A stretch of 7,983 nt of DNA from the NCBI GenBank assembly GCA_023231075.1, contig JALNWC010000103.1, positions 1 to 7,983 on the forward strand. Direction: 5' to 3'. The notes beneath the pieces were generated by a model. It was not told the DNA's origin. It was given only the letters and a program-made list of their open reading frames with translations, and did not search any database. Position 1 is the first letter of the stretch, and the number at the start of each line of letters is the position of its first letter. The position numbers and the translations under genes are program-made. Source of the DNA: Rhodoferax sp. Its GTDB lineage: Bacteria; Pseudomonadota; Gammaproteobacteria; Burkholderiales; Burkholderiaceae_C. Shown piece by piece: positions 1-5,692 of this stretch.

Positions 1-701
1 CGCACCCAATTGACCTGGTCGCTAAAACGACCGCGCTCATATTGTTGTCCGCCAAACAGCTTGACCACTTTGTGTGCGGCAACGCTTTCCTCGATGACCT
101 GCGTGATGTCGCCCATCGCTTGTTGTGAATCACGGCTGGCGTTGCGCAAGCGTGCGTTGATGATTTTCAGTATGAAGGCGATGACAGGCACCATGACCAA
201 ACTGAGCAGGGTGAGTTTCCAGTTCAAATAGAACAGCCAGCCCAGCAATCCGACAATGATGATGGAATCGCGCACGACAACCGTCACCACATTGGTCGCC
301 GCAGCGGTCACCTGCGCCACGTCAAAGGTCAGTTTGGAGATCAGATTGCCCGTGGCGTGGTCGTCATAAAACGGTGTGGGCAGCGTCAACAGCTTGTGAA
401 ACATTTCTTCACGCAAGTCCATCACCACCTTGTTGCCGACCCAGGCAATGGCATAAGTTCCCATGAATGAGGCGACACCGCGCACGAAGAAAATCGCCAA
501 AATGATCAGTGGCGCAAGTTTGATGACGGCGTTGTCCTTGTCAATGAACGCGCCATCCAGCATGGGCTTGAGCAAAGCAGGCAGCAGCGGTTCGGTGGCT
601 GCCGTGATGGCCATACCCAGGATGGACAGGGCAAAGATGCGCCAATAAGGTTTGACGTAACCGAGAAGTCGTAAATAAAGCTGCGTACTGCTTGGCTTCA
701 T
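1..701 (-). CDS. msbA: Lipid A export ABC transporter MsbA, N-terminal part (3' end outside window)
   Basis: MsbA is an inner-membrane homodimeric half-transporter that uses ATP to flip core-lipid A from the cytoplasmic to the periplasmic leaflet. The 233 residues visible are the type I exporter transmembrane domain. Residues about 20-45 and 60-85 form the first hydrophobic pair. Next comes the coupling segment with the FYDDHATGNLISKLTFD stretch (MsbA/exporter pattern FFD..sTG.L.SRit.D), then a second hydrophobic pair at about 135-180 and the ITQVIEESVAAHKVVKLFGG segment typical of these exporters. The ATPase domain (Walker A, signature, Walker B) lies beyond the left edge. The ATG at 701-699 is chosen because an AGGG ribosome site lies 8 bases upstream and the N-terminus aligns with the family. 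It is separated from rng by 90 bases, so it may have its own promoter or be the last gene of the cluster. A different lipid-exporting half-transporter is possible but less likely. Confidence 0.88.
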   Translation of the reverse strand, partial: MKPSSTQLYLRLLGYVKPYWRIFALSILGMAITAATEPLLPALLKPMLDGAFIDKDNAVIKLAPLIILAIFFVRGVASFMGTYAIAWVGNKVVMDLREEMFHKLLTLPTPFYDDHATGNLISKLTFDVAQVTAAATNVVTVVVRDSIIIVGLLGWLFYLNWKLTLLSLVMVPVIAFILKIINARLRNASRDSQQAMGDITQVIEESVAAHKVVKLFGGQQYERGRFSDQVNWV

Positions 702-791
702 GGCATGGACCCTAACATGATGGAGCCAAATGGAAAATTCAGGCCCGTTGAAGCCGCATCGGGTTCCGTAAAACCGAGCGAGCGTGGGCAT
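702..791. other. rng-msbA intergenic gap (90 bases)
   Basis: This is the longest gap inside the minus-strand series. On the minus strand I see no GC-rich stem followed by a T run, so no intrinsic terminator after rng. No convincing -35/-10 pair stands out for msbA. A weak imperfect stem (TCGGTT against AACCCGA with one bulged C) lies just after rng but has no T tract. Read-through from rng into msbA is therefore possible. The gap also holds a six-codon reading frame (698-718) that ends in an ATGA overlap with the msbA start. Confidence 0.5.
710..713 (-). promoter_or_regulatory. Ribosome binding site of msbA (AGGG)
   Basis: AGGG on the minus strand sits 8 bases before the msbA ATG at 701. It supports this start over the ATG at 706-704, which is out of frame and meets a stop after two codons. 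Confidence 0.6.
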
Positions 792-2267
792 TCACAGCAG
801 CACAATGTCATACTGCTCCTGCCCCATGGCGCTCTCGCTTTGCAGCGACACCGGCTTGCCAATGAACTCGCTCAGGCCCGCCAGATGCTGGCTTTCCTCG
901 TCGAGGAACAACTCGATCACCTTGGGGGACGCCACCACGCGAAACTCCCTGGGATTGAACTGGCGTGCTTCACGCAGTATTTCCCGAAAAATGTCGTAGG
1001 CCACGCTGCGCGCGGTTTTCACAATGCCTTTGCCCGCGCATACCGGGCAGGGCTCGCACAGCATGTGCGCCAACGATTCCCGGGTGCGCTTGCGCGTCAT
1101 TTCCACCAAACCCAGTTGCGAAAAACCACCGCACATGGTCTTGACCCGGTCGCGCGCCAACTGCTTGCGAACTTCTGCCAGCACCGCCTCGCGATGCTCC
1201 TCGGGCGCCATGTCGATGAAATCGACAATGATGATGCCCCCCAGGTTGCGCAGGCGCAGTTGCCGCGCAATGGCCTGGGCCGCCTCCAGATTGGTTTTGA
1301 AAATGGTGTCGTCAAAATTGCGCGCACCGACAAAACCGCCGGTATTCACATCGACCGTGGTCAGCGCTTCGGTCTGGTCCACCATCAAATAACCGCCCGA
1401 CTTCAACTCGACCCGACGCCCCAGCGCCTTGGCAATTTCTTCGTCGATGGCATAGAGGTCAAAAATCGGCCGCTCGCCCTTGTAATGCACCAGCTTTTGC
1501 GCGGCCGCCGGCATGAACTCCTGGCCAAAGGCCTTCATCACGGCAAATTGCTCCTGCGAATCCACCTTGATGAATTGGGTGAACTCCGTTGTCAGGTCGC
1601 GCAGCACGCGTTGCAACAAACTCAAATCCTGGTGCAACAGCGACGTGGCGGGCAGTTTGGTGGCCGCCTGGCGGATACGCGCCCAAGCCTTGCGCAGGTA
1701 AGCGATGTCGTCCGCCAGTTCCTGGTCAGAAGCCTCTTCGCCATTGGTGCGCAAAATAAAGCCACCGCCCTGCTCGCCCACCAGAACCTGCAGCCGTCGG
1801 CGCAAGTCGTCGCGCTGCTCGGGCGGGATTTTTTGCGACACGCCGATGTGCTCGTCCTGCGGCAAAAACACCAGCATGCGCCCGGCAATGCTGATCTGGG
1901 TCGACAGCCGCGCGCCCTTGGTGCCAATCGGGTCCTTGATGACTTGCACCAGCAAGCTCCGGCCTTCGAAGACCTGCTTTTCAATCGGAATTTGGGTGGC
2001 CGCATTGCGCGCCGCCGAAAGGGTCTCGCCCTCAGCCGGTGGATGCCAGACGTCGGCCACATGCAAAAACGCGGCACGCTCCAGGCCAATGTCAATGAAC
2101 GCCGACTGCATGCCCGGCAACACGCGCGCCACCTTGCCCAAGTAGACATTGCCCACCAGCCCACGCTCCAGCGTGCGCTCCACATGCAGCTCTTGCAGTA
2201 CCCCGTTTTCCACCACCGCCACCCGGGTTTCCTGGGGTGACCAGTTGATCAAAATATCTTCTTGCAT
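792..2267 (-). CDS. rng: Ribonuclease G (RNase E/G family endoribonuclease)
   Basis: RNase G cleaves single-stranded AU-rich RNA near 5' monophosphate ends. It matures the 5' end of 16S rRNA and degrades some mRNAs in the cytoplasm. The protein is 491 residues, close to the 489 of E. coli RNase G, and lacks the long C-terminal scaffold of RNase E. The S1-like RNA-binding domain spans about residues 38-115 (GNVYLGKVARVLPGMQSAFIDIG). The catalytic DNase I-like domain carries the magnesium aspartates D306 (TTVDVNTGGFVG) and D349 (IIIVDFIDM), 43 residues apart as in the family. The zinc-link cysteines are in CPVC (C407, C410), followed by a small dimer domain. I chose the ATG at 2267 (MQEDILINWSPQETRVAV), which matches the family N-terminus and lies 20 bases after maf. 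The frame stays open upstream to 2657, but that part is a maf shadow. The ribosome site is weak (AGG), so coupling to maf is likely. Confidence 0.95.
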   Translation of the reverse strand: MQEDILINWSPQETRVAVVENGVLQELHVERTLERGLVGNVYLGKVARVLPGMQSAFIDIGLERAAFLHVADVWHPPAEGETLSAARNAATQIPIEKQVFEGRSLLVQVIKDPIGTKGARLSTQISIAGRMLVFLPQDEHIGVSQKIPPEQRDDLRRRLQVLVGEQGGGFILRTNGEEASDQELADDIAYLRKAWARIRQAATKLPATSLLHQDLSLLQRVLRDLTTEFTQFIKVDSQEQFAVMKAFGQEFMPAAAQKLVHYKGERPIFDLYAIDEEIAKALGRRVELKSGGYLMVDQTEALTTVDVNTGGFVGARNFDDTIFKTNLEAAQAIARQLRLRNLGGIIIVDFIDMAPEEHREAVLAEVRKQLARDRVKTMCGGFSQLGLVEMTRKRTRESLAHMLCEPCPVCAGKGIVKTARSVAYDIFREILREARQFNPREFRVVASPKVIELFLDEESQHLAGLSEFIGKPVSLQSESAMGQEQYDIVLL

Positions 2268-2287
2268 GGCCTGAGGTTTCTCACACG

Positions 2288-2890
2288 TTACACATTGAAG
2301 CCAAAAGCCCGAAGCAATTGGGCCGTCTCGAACATCGGCAAACCCATGATGCCCGAATAGCTTCCGCTCAAATTTGAAATATACGCGGCCGCCCGGCCCT
2401 GTACGGCATAGGCACCGGCTTTGCCCATGGGCTCGCCCGTGAGCGCATAGCCGTGAATCTGCTCGGGCGTCATCGGGGCAAAAGTCACCCTGGAAATCGA
2501 CACGGTCTGCTGGCGTGCCTGCGCCGTGCCAAGCGCGACGGCCGTCAAGACACGGTGCGTTTTGCCGGACAAGGTGAACAGGATGCGCTCGGCATCCCCG
2601 GTATCGACCGGCTTGCCCAGAATGGAGCGGCCCAGCGCCACGGTGGTGTCCGAACATAACACTGGCGCTGGCGGCAAGTTGCGGTCTTGCAGGCGCTGCA
2701 AGGCGGCATCGAGCTTGAGTTGCGTCACGCGTTGCACATAGGCCAGCGGCGCTTCATGCGGCAACACGACTTCCAGCGCTTCGGCATTTTCATGTGCCTC
2801 GGGCAACAACAATTCGTAAGCCACGCCCAACTGCTCCAGCAATTGCCTGCGGCGCGGGCTTTGCGAAGCCAGATAAACAAAATGACTCAT
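2288..2890 (-). CDS. maf: Maf-family nucleoside triphosphate pyrophosphatase (YhdE-like)
   Basis: Maf proteins hydrolyse nucleoside triphosphates, including modified ones, to monophosphates and pyrophosphate. They are thought to clean the nucleotide pool and have been linked to septum formation when overproduced. The 200-residue protein has the family motifs in order: SQSPRRRQLL (9-18), SDTTV with the catalytic-type D81, GEPMGKAGAYAVQG (152-165, with K157 and Q164) and GSYSGIMGLP (176-185). The KAGAYxxQG form favours the dTTP/UTP-type YhdE subgroup over the m7GTP-type YceF subgroup. S80 stands where most members have Ala before the Asp. The start codon overlaps the rlmH stop as ATGA, which implies translational coupling. 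rng follows after 20 bases. The precise substrate is an inference from motif type. Confidence 0.92.
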   Translation of the reverse strand: MSHFVYLASQSPRRRQLLEQLGVAYELLLPEAHENAEALEVVLPHEAPLAYVQRVTQLKLDAALQRLQDRNLPPAPVLCSDTTVALGRSILGKPVDTGDAERILFTLSGKTHRVLTAVALGTAQARQQTVSISRVTFAPMTPEQIHGYALTGEPMGKAGAYAVQGRAAAYISNLSGSYSGIMGLPMFETAQLLRAFGFNV

Positions 2891-3354
2891 TCTCTGTGGT
2901 AAGGATGGTTGGCGTTGATCGACCAGGCCCGGTACAGCTGCTCGATCAGCAACACACGCACCATGGCATGGGGCAGCGTCAGGTCGGACAAGCGCACCCG
3001 CTCGTGCGCGGCTTGCCGGAAAGCGGGGTCAAGGCCGTCAGGGCCGCCAATCACCAGCGCCACATCGTCGCCCGACAACTGCCAGTTTGCCAGTTTTTGC
3101 GCCAGCGCCATGGTGCTTAAAGCGGTACCACGTTCGTCCAGCGCGACGATCCTGAACCCCTTGGGAATGGCGGCCTCGATGCGTGCGCGCTCGGCCGCCA
3201 GCAGGGTTTCAAGGGATTTGGATGCGCGGGGCTCGGTCTTGACGGCTTTGAGCTCGACCTTGAGCTCAAACGGGAAGCGCTTGGCGTAGTCGTCCCACGC
3301 TGTTTGCGCCCAGTCGGGCACGCGTTGACCGACCGCAACAATCAGCAGACGCAC
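2887..3354 (-). CDS. rlmH: 23S rRNA (pseudouridine-1915 N3)-methyltransferase RlmH
   Basis: RlmH is a SPOUT-class, SAM-dependent homodimer that methylates pseudouridine 1915 in helix 69 of 23S rRNA, acting on assembled 70S ribosomes. The protein is 155 residues, the usual length. Visible hallmarks are the LDERG segment (72-76), the SAM-knot glycines in VIGGPDG (101-107), and the C-terminal LSDLTLPHAMVRVLLIEQLYRA segment ending in PYHRE, which is diagnostic for the family. The start is GTG at 3354. It gives MRLLIVAVGQRVPDW, which aligns with the family N-terminus, and no in-frame ATG fits. No clear Shine-Dalgarno site lies in the 9-base gap after rsfS, so translation probably depends on coupling to rsfS. 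Pairing rlmH with rsfS is a very widespread gene order. Confidence 0.95.
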   Translation of the reverse strand: MRLLIVAVGQRVPDWAQTAWDDYAKRFPFELKVELKAVKTEPRASKSLETLLAAERARIEAAIPKGFRIVALDERGTALSTMALAQKLANWQLSGDDVALVIGGPDGLDPAFRQAAHERVRLSDLTLPHAMVRVLLIEQLYRAWSINANHPYHRE

Positions 3355-3363
3355 AGCGCGGCG

Positions 3364-4152
3364 TCAGGCTTTGCGCACAGCCGCTTTTTTAGCGGGCGCT
3401 TTTTTGGCGACGGTTTTGGCAGCCGTTTTTTTGGCTGCCGACTTGACTGGCGCATTCACCACCACGGTTTTAAGGCGGGGCTGGGCCGCCACGGCGTCAG
3501 CCACCTTGCGTTTGGGCGTTGCAGCGGTCTTGGCGGCGGCTTTTTTGGCGGCCGCTGCCTCTGCTGCCGCTGTTTTGGTCATCTGCGCCCGGGACGGGAA
3601 GGCTTCCTGCACGCCTTGCTTGGCGGCACTGGAGCGGCGCAGGCTGGCTGCGGGCTTGGCTGCGTCCTTGGCCGCCTTGACTTGGGCCGCGCCGGGCTCG
3701 GCGGCTGCCGCAGGCTTGGCGGCGCCAAACTTCAGGCGCACCGGCTTGTCGCCCCACAGTTCTTCCAGGTTGTAATAGCTGCGGTAGGTGGGCTGCATCA
3801 CGTGCACCACGGCCTGGCCGCAATCCACAATGATCCACTCGCCGTTGGCCTCACCTTCCACGCGCGGCTTGGGAAAACCGGCGTCACGCACCGCATCGAT
3901 CACACTCATGGCCAGCGCCTTGGTTTGCCGGTTGGAGGTGCCGGAGGCCACGATGACCCGTTCAAACAGGGACGACAGGTGCTCGGTGTCAAACACCACA
4001 ATGTCTTGCGCCTTGACGTCTTCGAGCCCGTCCACAATGACGCGCTGTAATTTATTCACGTCTTTTTTTTCTACCGTGGCAGTGGCAGGCTTGGCAACGG
4101 ATTTTGTTGCAGATTTTTTGGCAACGCTGGGGGCAGTAGTTTGGGTAGTCAT
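3364..4152 (-). CDS. rsfS: Ribosomal silencing factor RsfS with long Ala/Lys-rich tail
   Basis: RsfS binds ribosomal protein uL14 on the 50S subunit and blocks joining of 30S and 50S, lowering translation in stationary phase or starvation. The core is residues 32-142 and has the family features: LQRVIVDGLEDVKAQDI, VASGTSNRQTKALA, and EGEANGEWIIVDCGQAVVHVMQ followed by YYNLEELW. Typical family members are only about 105-120 residues; this one is 262. The surplus is a 31-residue Lys/Ala/Thr-rich N-terminal extension and a 120-residue C-terminal tail with about 45 Ala, 21 Lys, 6 Arg and 5 acidic residues. I chose the ATG at 4152, which overlaps the nadD stop by one base (TGATG). A TTG directly before it is possible but less likely. 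A GTG at 4059-4057 falls at the start of the core and could be an internal start. The reading frame is intact throughout. Confidence 0.93.
   Translation of the reverse strand: MTTQTTAPSVAKKSATKSVAKPATATVEKKDVNKLQRVIVDGLEDVKAQDIVVFDTEHLSSLFERVIVASGTSNRQTKALAMSVIDAVRDAGFPKPRVEGEANGEWIIVDCGQAVVHVMQPTYRSYYNLEELWGDKPVRLKFGAAKPAAAAEPGAAQVKAAKDAAKPAASLRRSSAAKQGVQEAFPSRAQMTKTAAAEAAAAKKAAAKTAATPKRKVADAVAAQPRLKTVVVNAPVKSAAKKTAAKTVAKKAPAKKAAVRKA
3367..3726 (-). repeat. Low-complexity Ala/Lys-rich tail of RsfS (histone H1-like)
   Basis: This segment encodes residues 143-262. It contains repeated AAK, KKA, AKKTAAKT and KKAPAKKA units and has a net charge near +22 by my count. The plus strand shows the matching T6-T7 runs, for example at 3385-3390, 3400-3405, 3426-3432 and 3541-3546. 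Such tails resemble histone H1-like and AlgP-type bacterial proteins and are expected to be disordered and to bind nucleic acid. No structured domain is recognisable. Confidence 0.85.
4063..4070 (-). repeat. A8 homopolymer in rsfS, just before the conserved core
   Basis: Eight consecutive A on the coding strand encode the Glu-Lys-Lys at residues 28-30. One base fewer gives an in-frame TGA two codons later, and one base more gives TAA four codons later. Any polymerase slippage here would therefore end the protein before the ribosome-binding core. Confidence 0.7.
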
Positions 4153-4757
4153 CAATGTGAAAGGTAGAGGTGATGGTCGGCAATATAACGCGCAACGGGC
4201 TCAGACACCAGTGTTTGCACCGGTTGCCCGTTGGCAATATTGCTGCGAATTTGGGTGGCGCTTATGTGCAGGGCGGGCAGGCTCAAGTGCAAAAACCGCT
4301 CGGGAAACAGTCTTTCAGCTTCAATCGCGTCGTTGGTAATTGATGGATGGGCACGAGTAGCTACACAAATTATAGCTAATTGAACAATCGCTTCCCATTC
4401 GTGCCAGCTTGTCAGGGTGGCGGCCTGGTCTGCGCCCATGATCAAAAACCACTCGGCCCCGGCTGCCTCTGCGGCCATCTGACGCAAGCTGTCGATGGTG
4501 TAGCTGGGGCCGACGCGGTTGATTTCCCGGGTGTCGATACAGATTTTTGGCACATCCCCAAAGGCCAGCTGCACCATGGCCAGGCGGTGCGCGGCCGCCG
4601 TCAACTGGCGCGGTTTGTGCCAGGCTTCACCGGTGGGCACCACATGCAGGCGGTCAAGCTTGAGCTCGTCCAAAGCCGTTTCCAGCAAGGCCCGGTGCGC
4701 CAGGTGCGGCGGATCAAACGCGCCGCCAAACACCCCGATGCGCGGCGCTTGTGCCAT
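4152..4757 (-). CDS. nadD: Nicotinate-nucleotide adenylyltransferase
   Basis: NadD transfers AMP from ATP to nicotinate mononucleotide, giving deamido-NAD, the penultimate step of NAD synthesis. The protein is 201 residues. It carries the nucleotidyltransferase signature GVFGGAFDPPHLAH (8-21, the GGxFDPxHxxH motif), a GPSYTIDSL segment (83-91) for substrate binding, MGADQ (107-111), and the C-terminal ATP-phosphate motif ISATQIR (165-171, usual form ISSTxIR). The start is ATG at 4757, with GAGG 6 bases upstream overlapping the hemF stop. The frame is open further upstream to 4931, but that part is a hemF shadow. The stop overlaps the rsfS start by one base, the classic nadD-rsfS pairing. A short AT-rich patch at about 4331-4386 encodes residues around 124-143 and differs in base composition from the rest of the gene. 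Confidence 0.95.
   Translation of the reverse strand: MAQAPRIGVFGGAFDPPHLAHRALLETALDELKLDRLHVVPTGEAWHKPRQLTAAAHRLAMVQLAFGDVPKICIDTREINRVGPSYTIDSLRQMAAEAAGAEWFLIMGADQAATLTSWHEWEAIVQLAIICVATRAHPSITNDAIEAERLFPERFLHLSLPALHISATQIRSNIANGQPVQTLVSEPVARYIADHHLYLSH
4331..4386. repeat. AT-rich patch with two TAGCTA copies inside nadD
   Basis: In a GC-rich gene this stretch is strikingly AT-rich. Two copies of the self-complementary hexamer TAGCTA (4358-4363 and 4373-4378) are separated by 9 bases. The reading frame continues through it as LAIICVATRAHPSITN, which fits the usual NadD pattern of a hydrophobic strand ending in VAxR. It may be a small dispersed repeat or simply drifted codon use. Confidence 0.4.
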
Positions 4758-4763
4758 GTCCGG

Positions 4764-4767
4764 CCTC
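4764..4767 (-). promoter_or_regulatory. Ribosome binding site of nadD (GAGG)
   Basis: GAGG on the minus strand overlaps the hemF TGA and lies 6 bases before the nadD ATG. It fixes this start and couples nadD to hemF. Confidence 0.65.
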
Positions 4768-5692
4768 AAACCCACTCCCGGCGCACCAGGAAATCGCTGT
4801 ACAGCGCCGCCTCGGGCGTGCCGGGGGCTGCCACTTGCTGGTAGGCCCAGCTCACCAGCGGCGGCATCGACAGCAAAATGGACTCGCTGCGGCCACCCGA
4901 CTGCAAGCCAAAATGGGTGCCCCGGTCCCACACCAGGTTGAACTCGACATACCGGCCACGCCGGTAAAGCTGAAAAGCGCGCTCGCGCTCACCATAGGGC
5001 GTGTCCTTGCGGCGCAGCACAATCGGCAGGTAGGCACTCAGGAACGAATCGCCCACGGCCTGCATCATGGCCAGGCTGGGCTCGAAGCCAAGCTCCGAGA
5101 AATCGTCAAAAAACACCCCCCCCACACCGCGCTGCTCGTTGCGGTGCTTCAAATAAAAATACTCGTCGCACCAGGTCTTGAAGCGCGGGTACTTGTCGTC
5201 GCCGAAGGGCTGCAGCGCCGACTGGCAGGTCTGGTGGAAATGCACCGCATCGTCTTCAAAGCCGTAATAGGGCGTCAGGTCCATGCCGCCGCCGAACCAG
5301 CACACCTCGGCCCCATCGCGGCCCTTGGCGGAAATCATGCGCACATTCATGTGCACCGTGGGCACATAGGGGTTGCGCGGATGAAACACCAGCGACACGC
5401 CCATGGCCTCAAACGGTGCGCCCGAGAGTTCCGGGCGATGCTGCGTGGCCGAGGGCGGCAAGCTGGGGCCGGTGACGTGCGAAAAGCCGCAGCCAGCGCG
5501 CTCGAACACCGCCCCGCCTTCCAGAATTTGCGTGATGCCCTGCCCCTGCAGCGTTTCACCCGCTGGCTTCTGCCAGGGATCGGTCAGAAACGCTGACCCA
5601 TCCAGATCGGCAATGGCCCCGGTAATGCGGGCCTGCAAACTGCGCAAATAAGCGCTCACCCGCTCGCTCGGCAAGGCCTGGGCCGTCGTCAT
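4766..5692 (-). CDS. hemF: Oxygen-dependent coproporphyrinogen III oxidase
   Basis: HemF uses oxygen to convert two propionate groups of coproporphyrinogen III to vinyls, giving protoporphyrinogen IX in the haem pathway. It is a cytoplasmic homodimer. The 308-residue protein is close to the E. coli length of 299. The four conserved histidines are at H104, H114, H153 and H183, with the same spacing (10, 39, 30) as the metal or active-site histidines of E. coli HemF (96, 106, 145, 175). The signature region FHPRNPYVPTVHMNVR, the segment WFGGGMDLTPYYGFEDD, GVGGVFFDD and the C-terminal RGRYVEFNLVWDRGTHFGLQSGGRSESILLSMPP are all present. The start ATG overlaps the purD stop as ATGA, with AAGGG (5702-5706) 9 bases upstream. 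Presence of HemF implies an aerobic or facultative lifestyle; an oxygen-independent HemN is not in this window. Confidence 0.97.
   Translation of the reverse strand: MTTAQALPSERVSAYLRSLQARITGAIADLDGSAFLTDPWQKPAGETLQGQGITQILEGGAVFERAGCGFSHVTGPSLPPSATQHRPELSGAPFEAMGVSLVFHPRNPYVPTVHMNVRMISAKGRDGAEVCWFGGGMDLTPYYGFEDDAVHFHQTCQSALQPFGDDKYPRFKTWCDEYFYLKHRNEQRGVGGVFFDDFSELGFEPSLAMMQAVGDSFLSAYLPIVLRRKDTPYGERERAFQLYRRGRYVEFNLVWDRGTHFGLQSGGRSESILLSMPPLVSWAYQQVAAPGTPEAALYSDFLVRREWV

Noticed and set aside
740..791. Imperfect stem after rng as a terminator
   Set aside because: The stem is short and bulged, and no T tract follows it on the minus strand.
705..2240. A 511-codon open frame on the plus strand opposite rng
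   Set aside because: It lies wholly antisense to the unmistakable RNase G gene, has no recognisable domain, is rich in His, Gln, Arg and Leu as expected for a reverse-strand shadow in GC-rich DNA, and has no clear ribosome site.
2268..2657. N-terminal extension of rng upstream of 2267
   Set aside because: The extra 130 residues overlap maf in another frame and match nothing in the RNase G family; the family N-terminus begins at the ATG at 2267.
3385..3439. T-rich runs and stem near the rsfS end as an intrinsic terminator
   Set aside because: The runs are Lys codons in an intact reading frame. The T run lies in the loop rather than after the stem on the plus strand, and on the transcribed minus strand it is an A run.
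4153..4155. TTG directly before the rsfS ATG as the start
   Set aside because: It adds a single residue. The ATG at 4152 gives the classical TGATG overlap with nadD and is the stronger start codon.
165..4160. Substitutions in family motifs: SDTT in Maf and ISATQIR in NadD
   Set aside because: Both are conservative one-residue differences that occur in working members of these families as far as I know, and all other key residues are present.
4758..4931. N-terminal extension of nadD upstream of 4757
   Set aside because: It overlaps the 3' end of hemF in a different frame. The ATG at 4757 has a good ribosome site and lies just before the GGAFDPPH motif.
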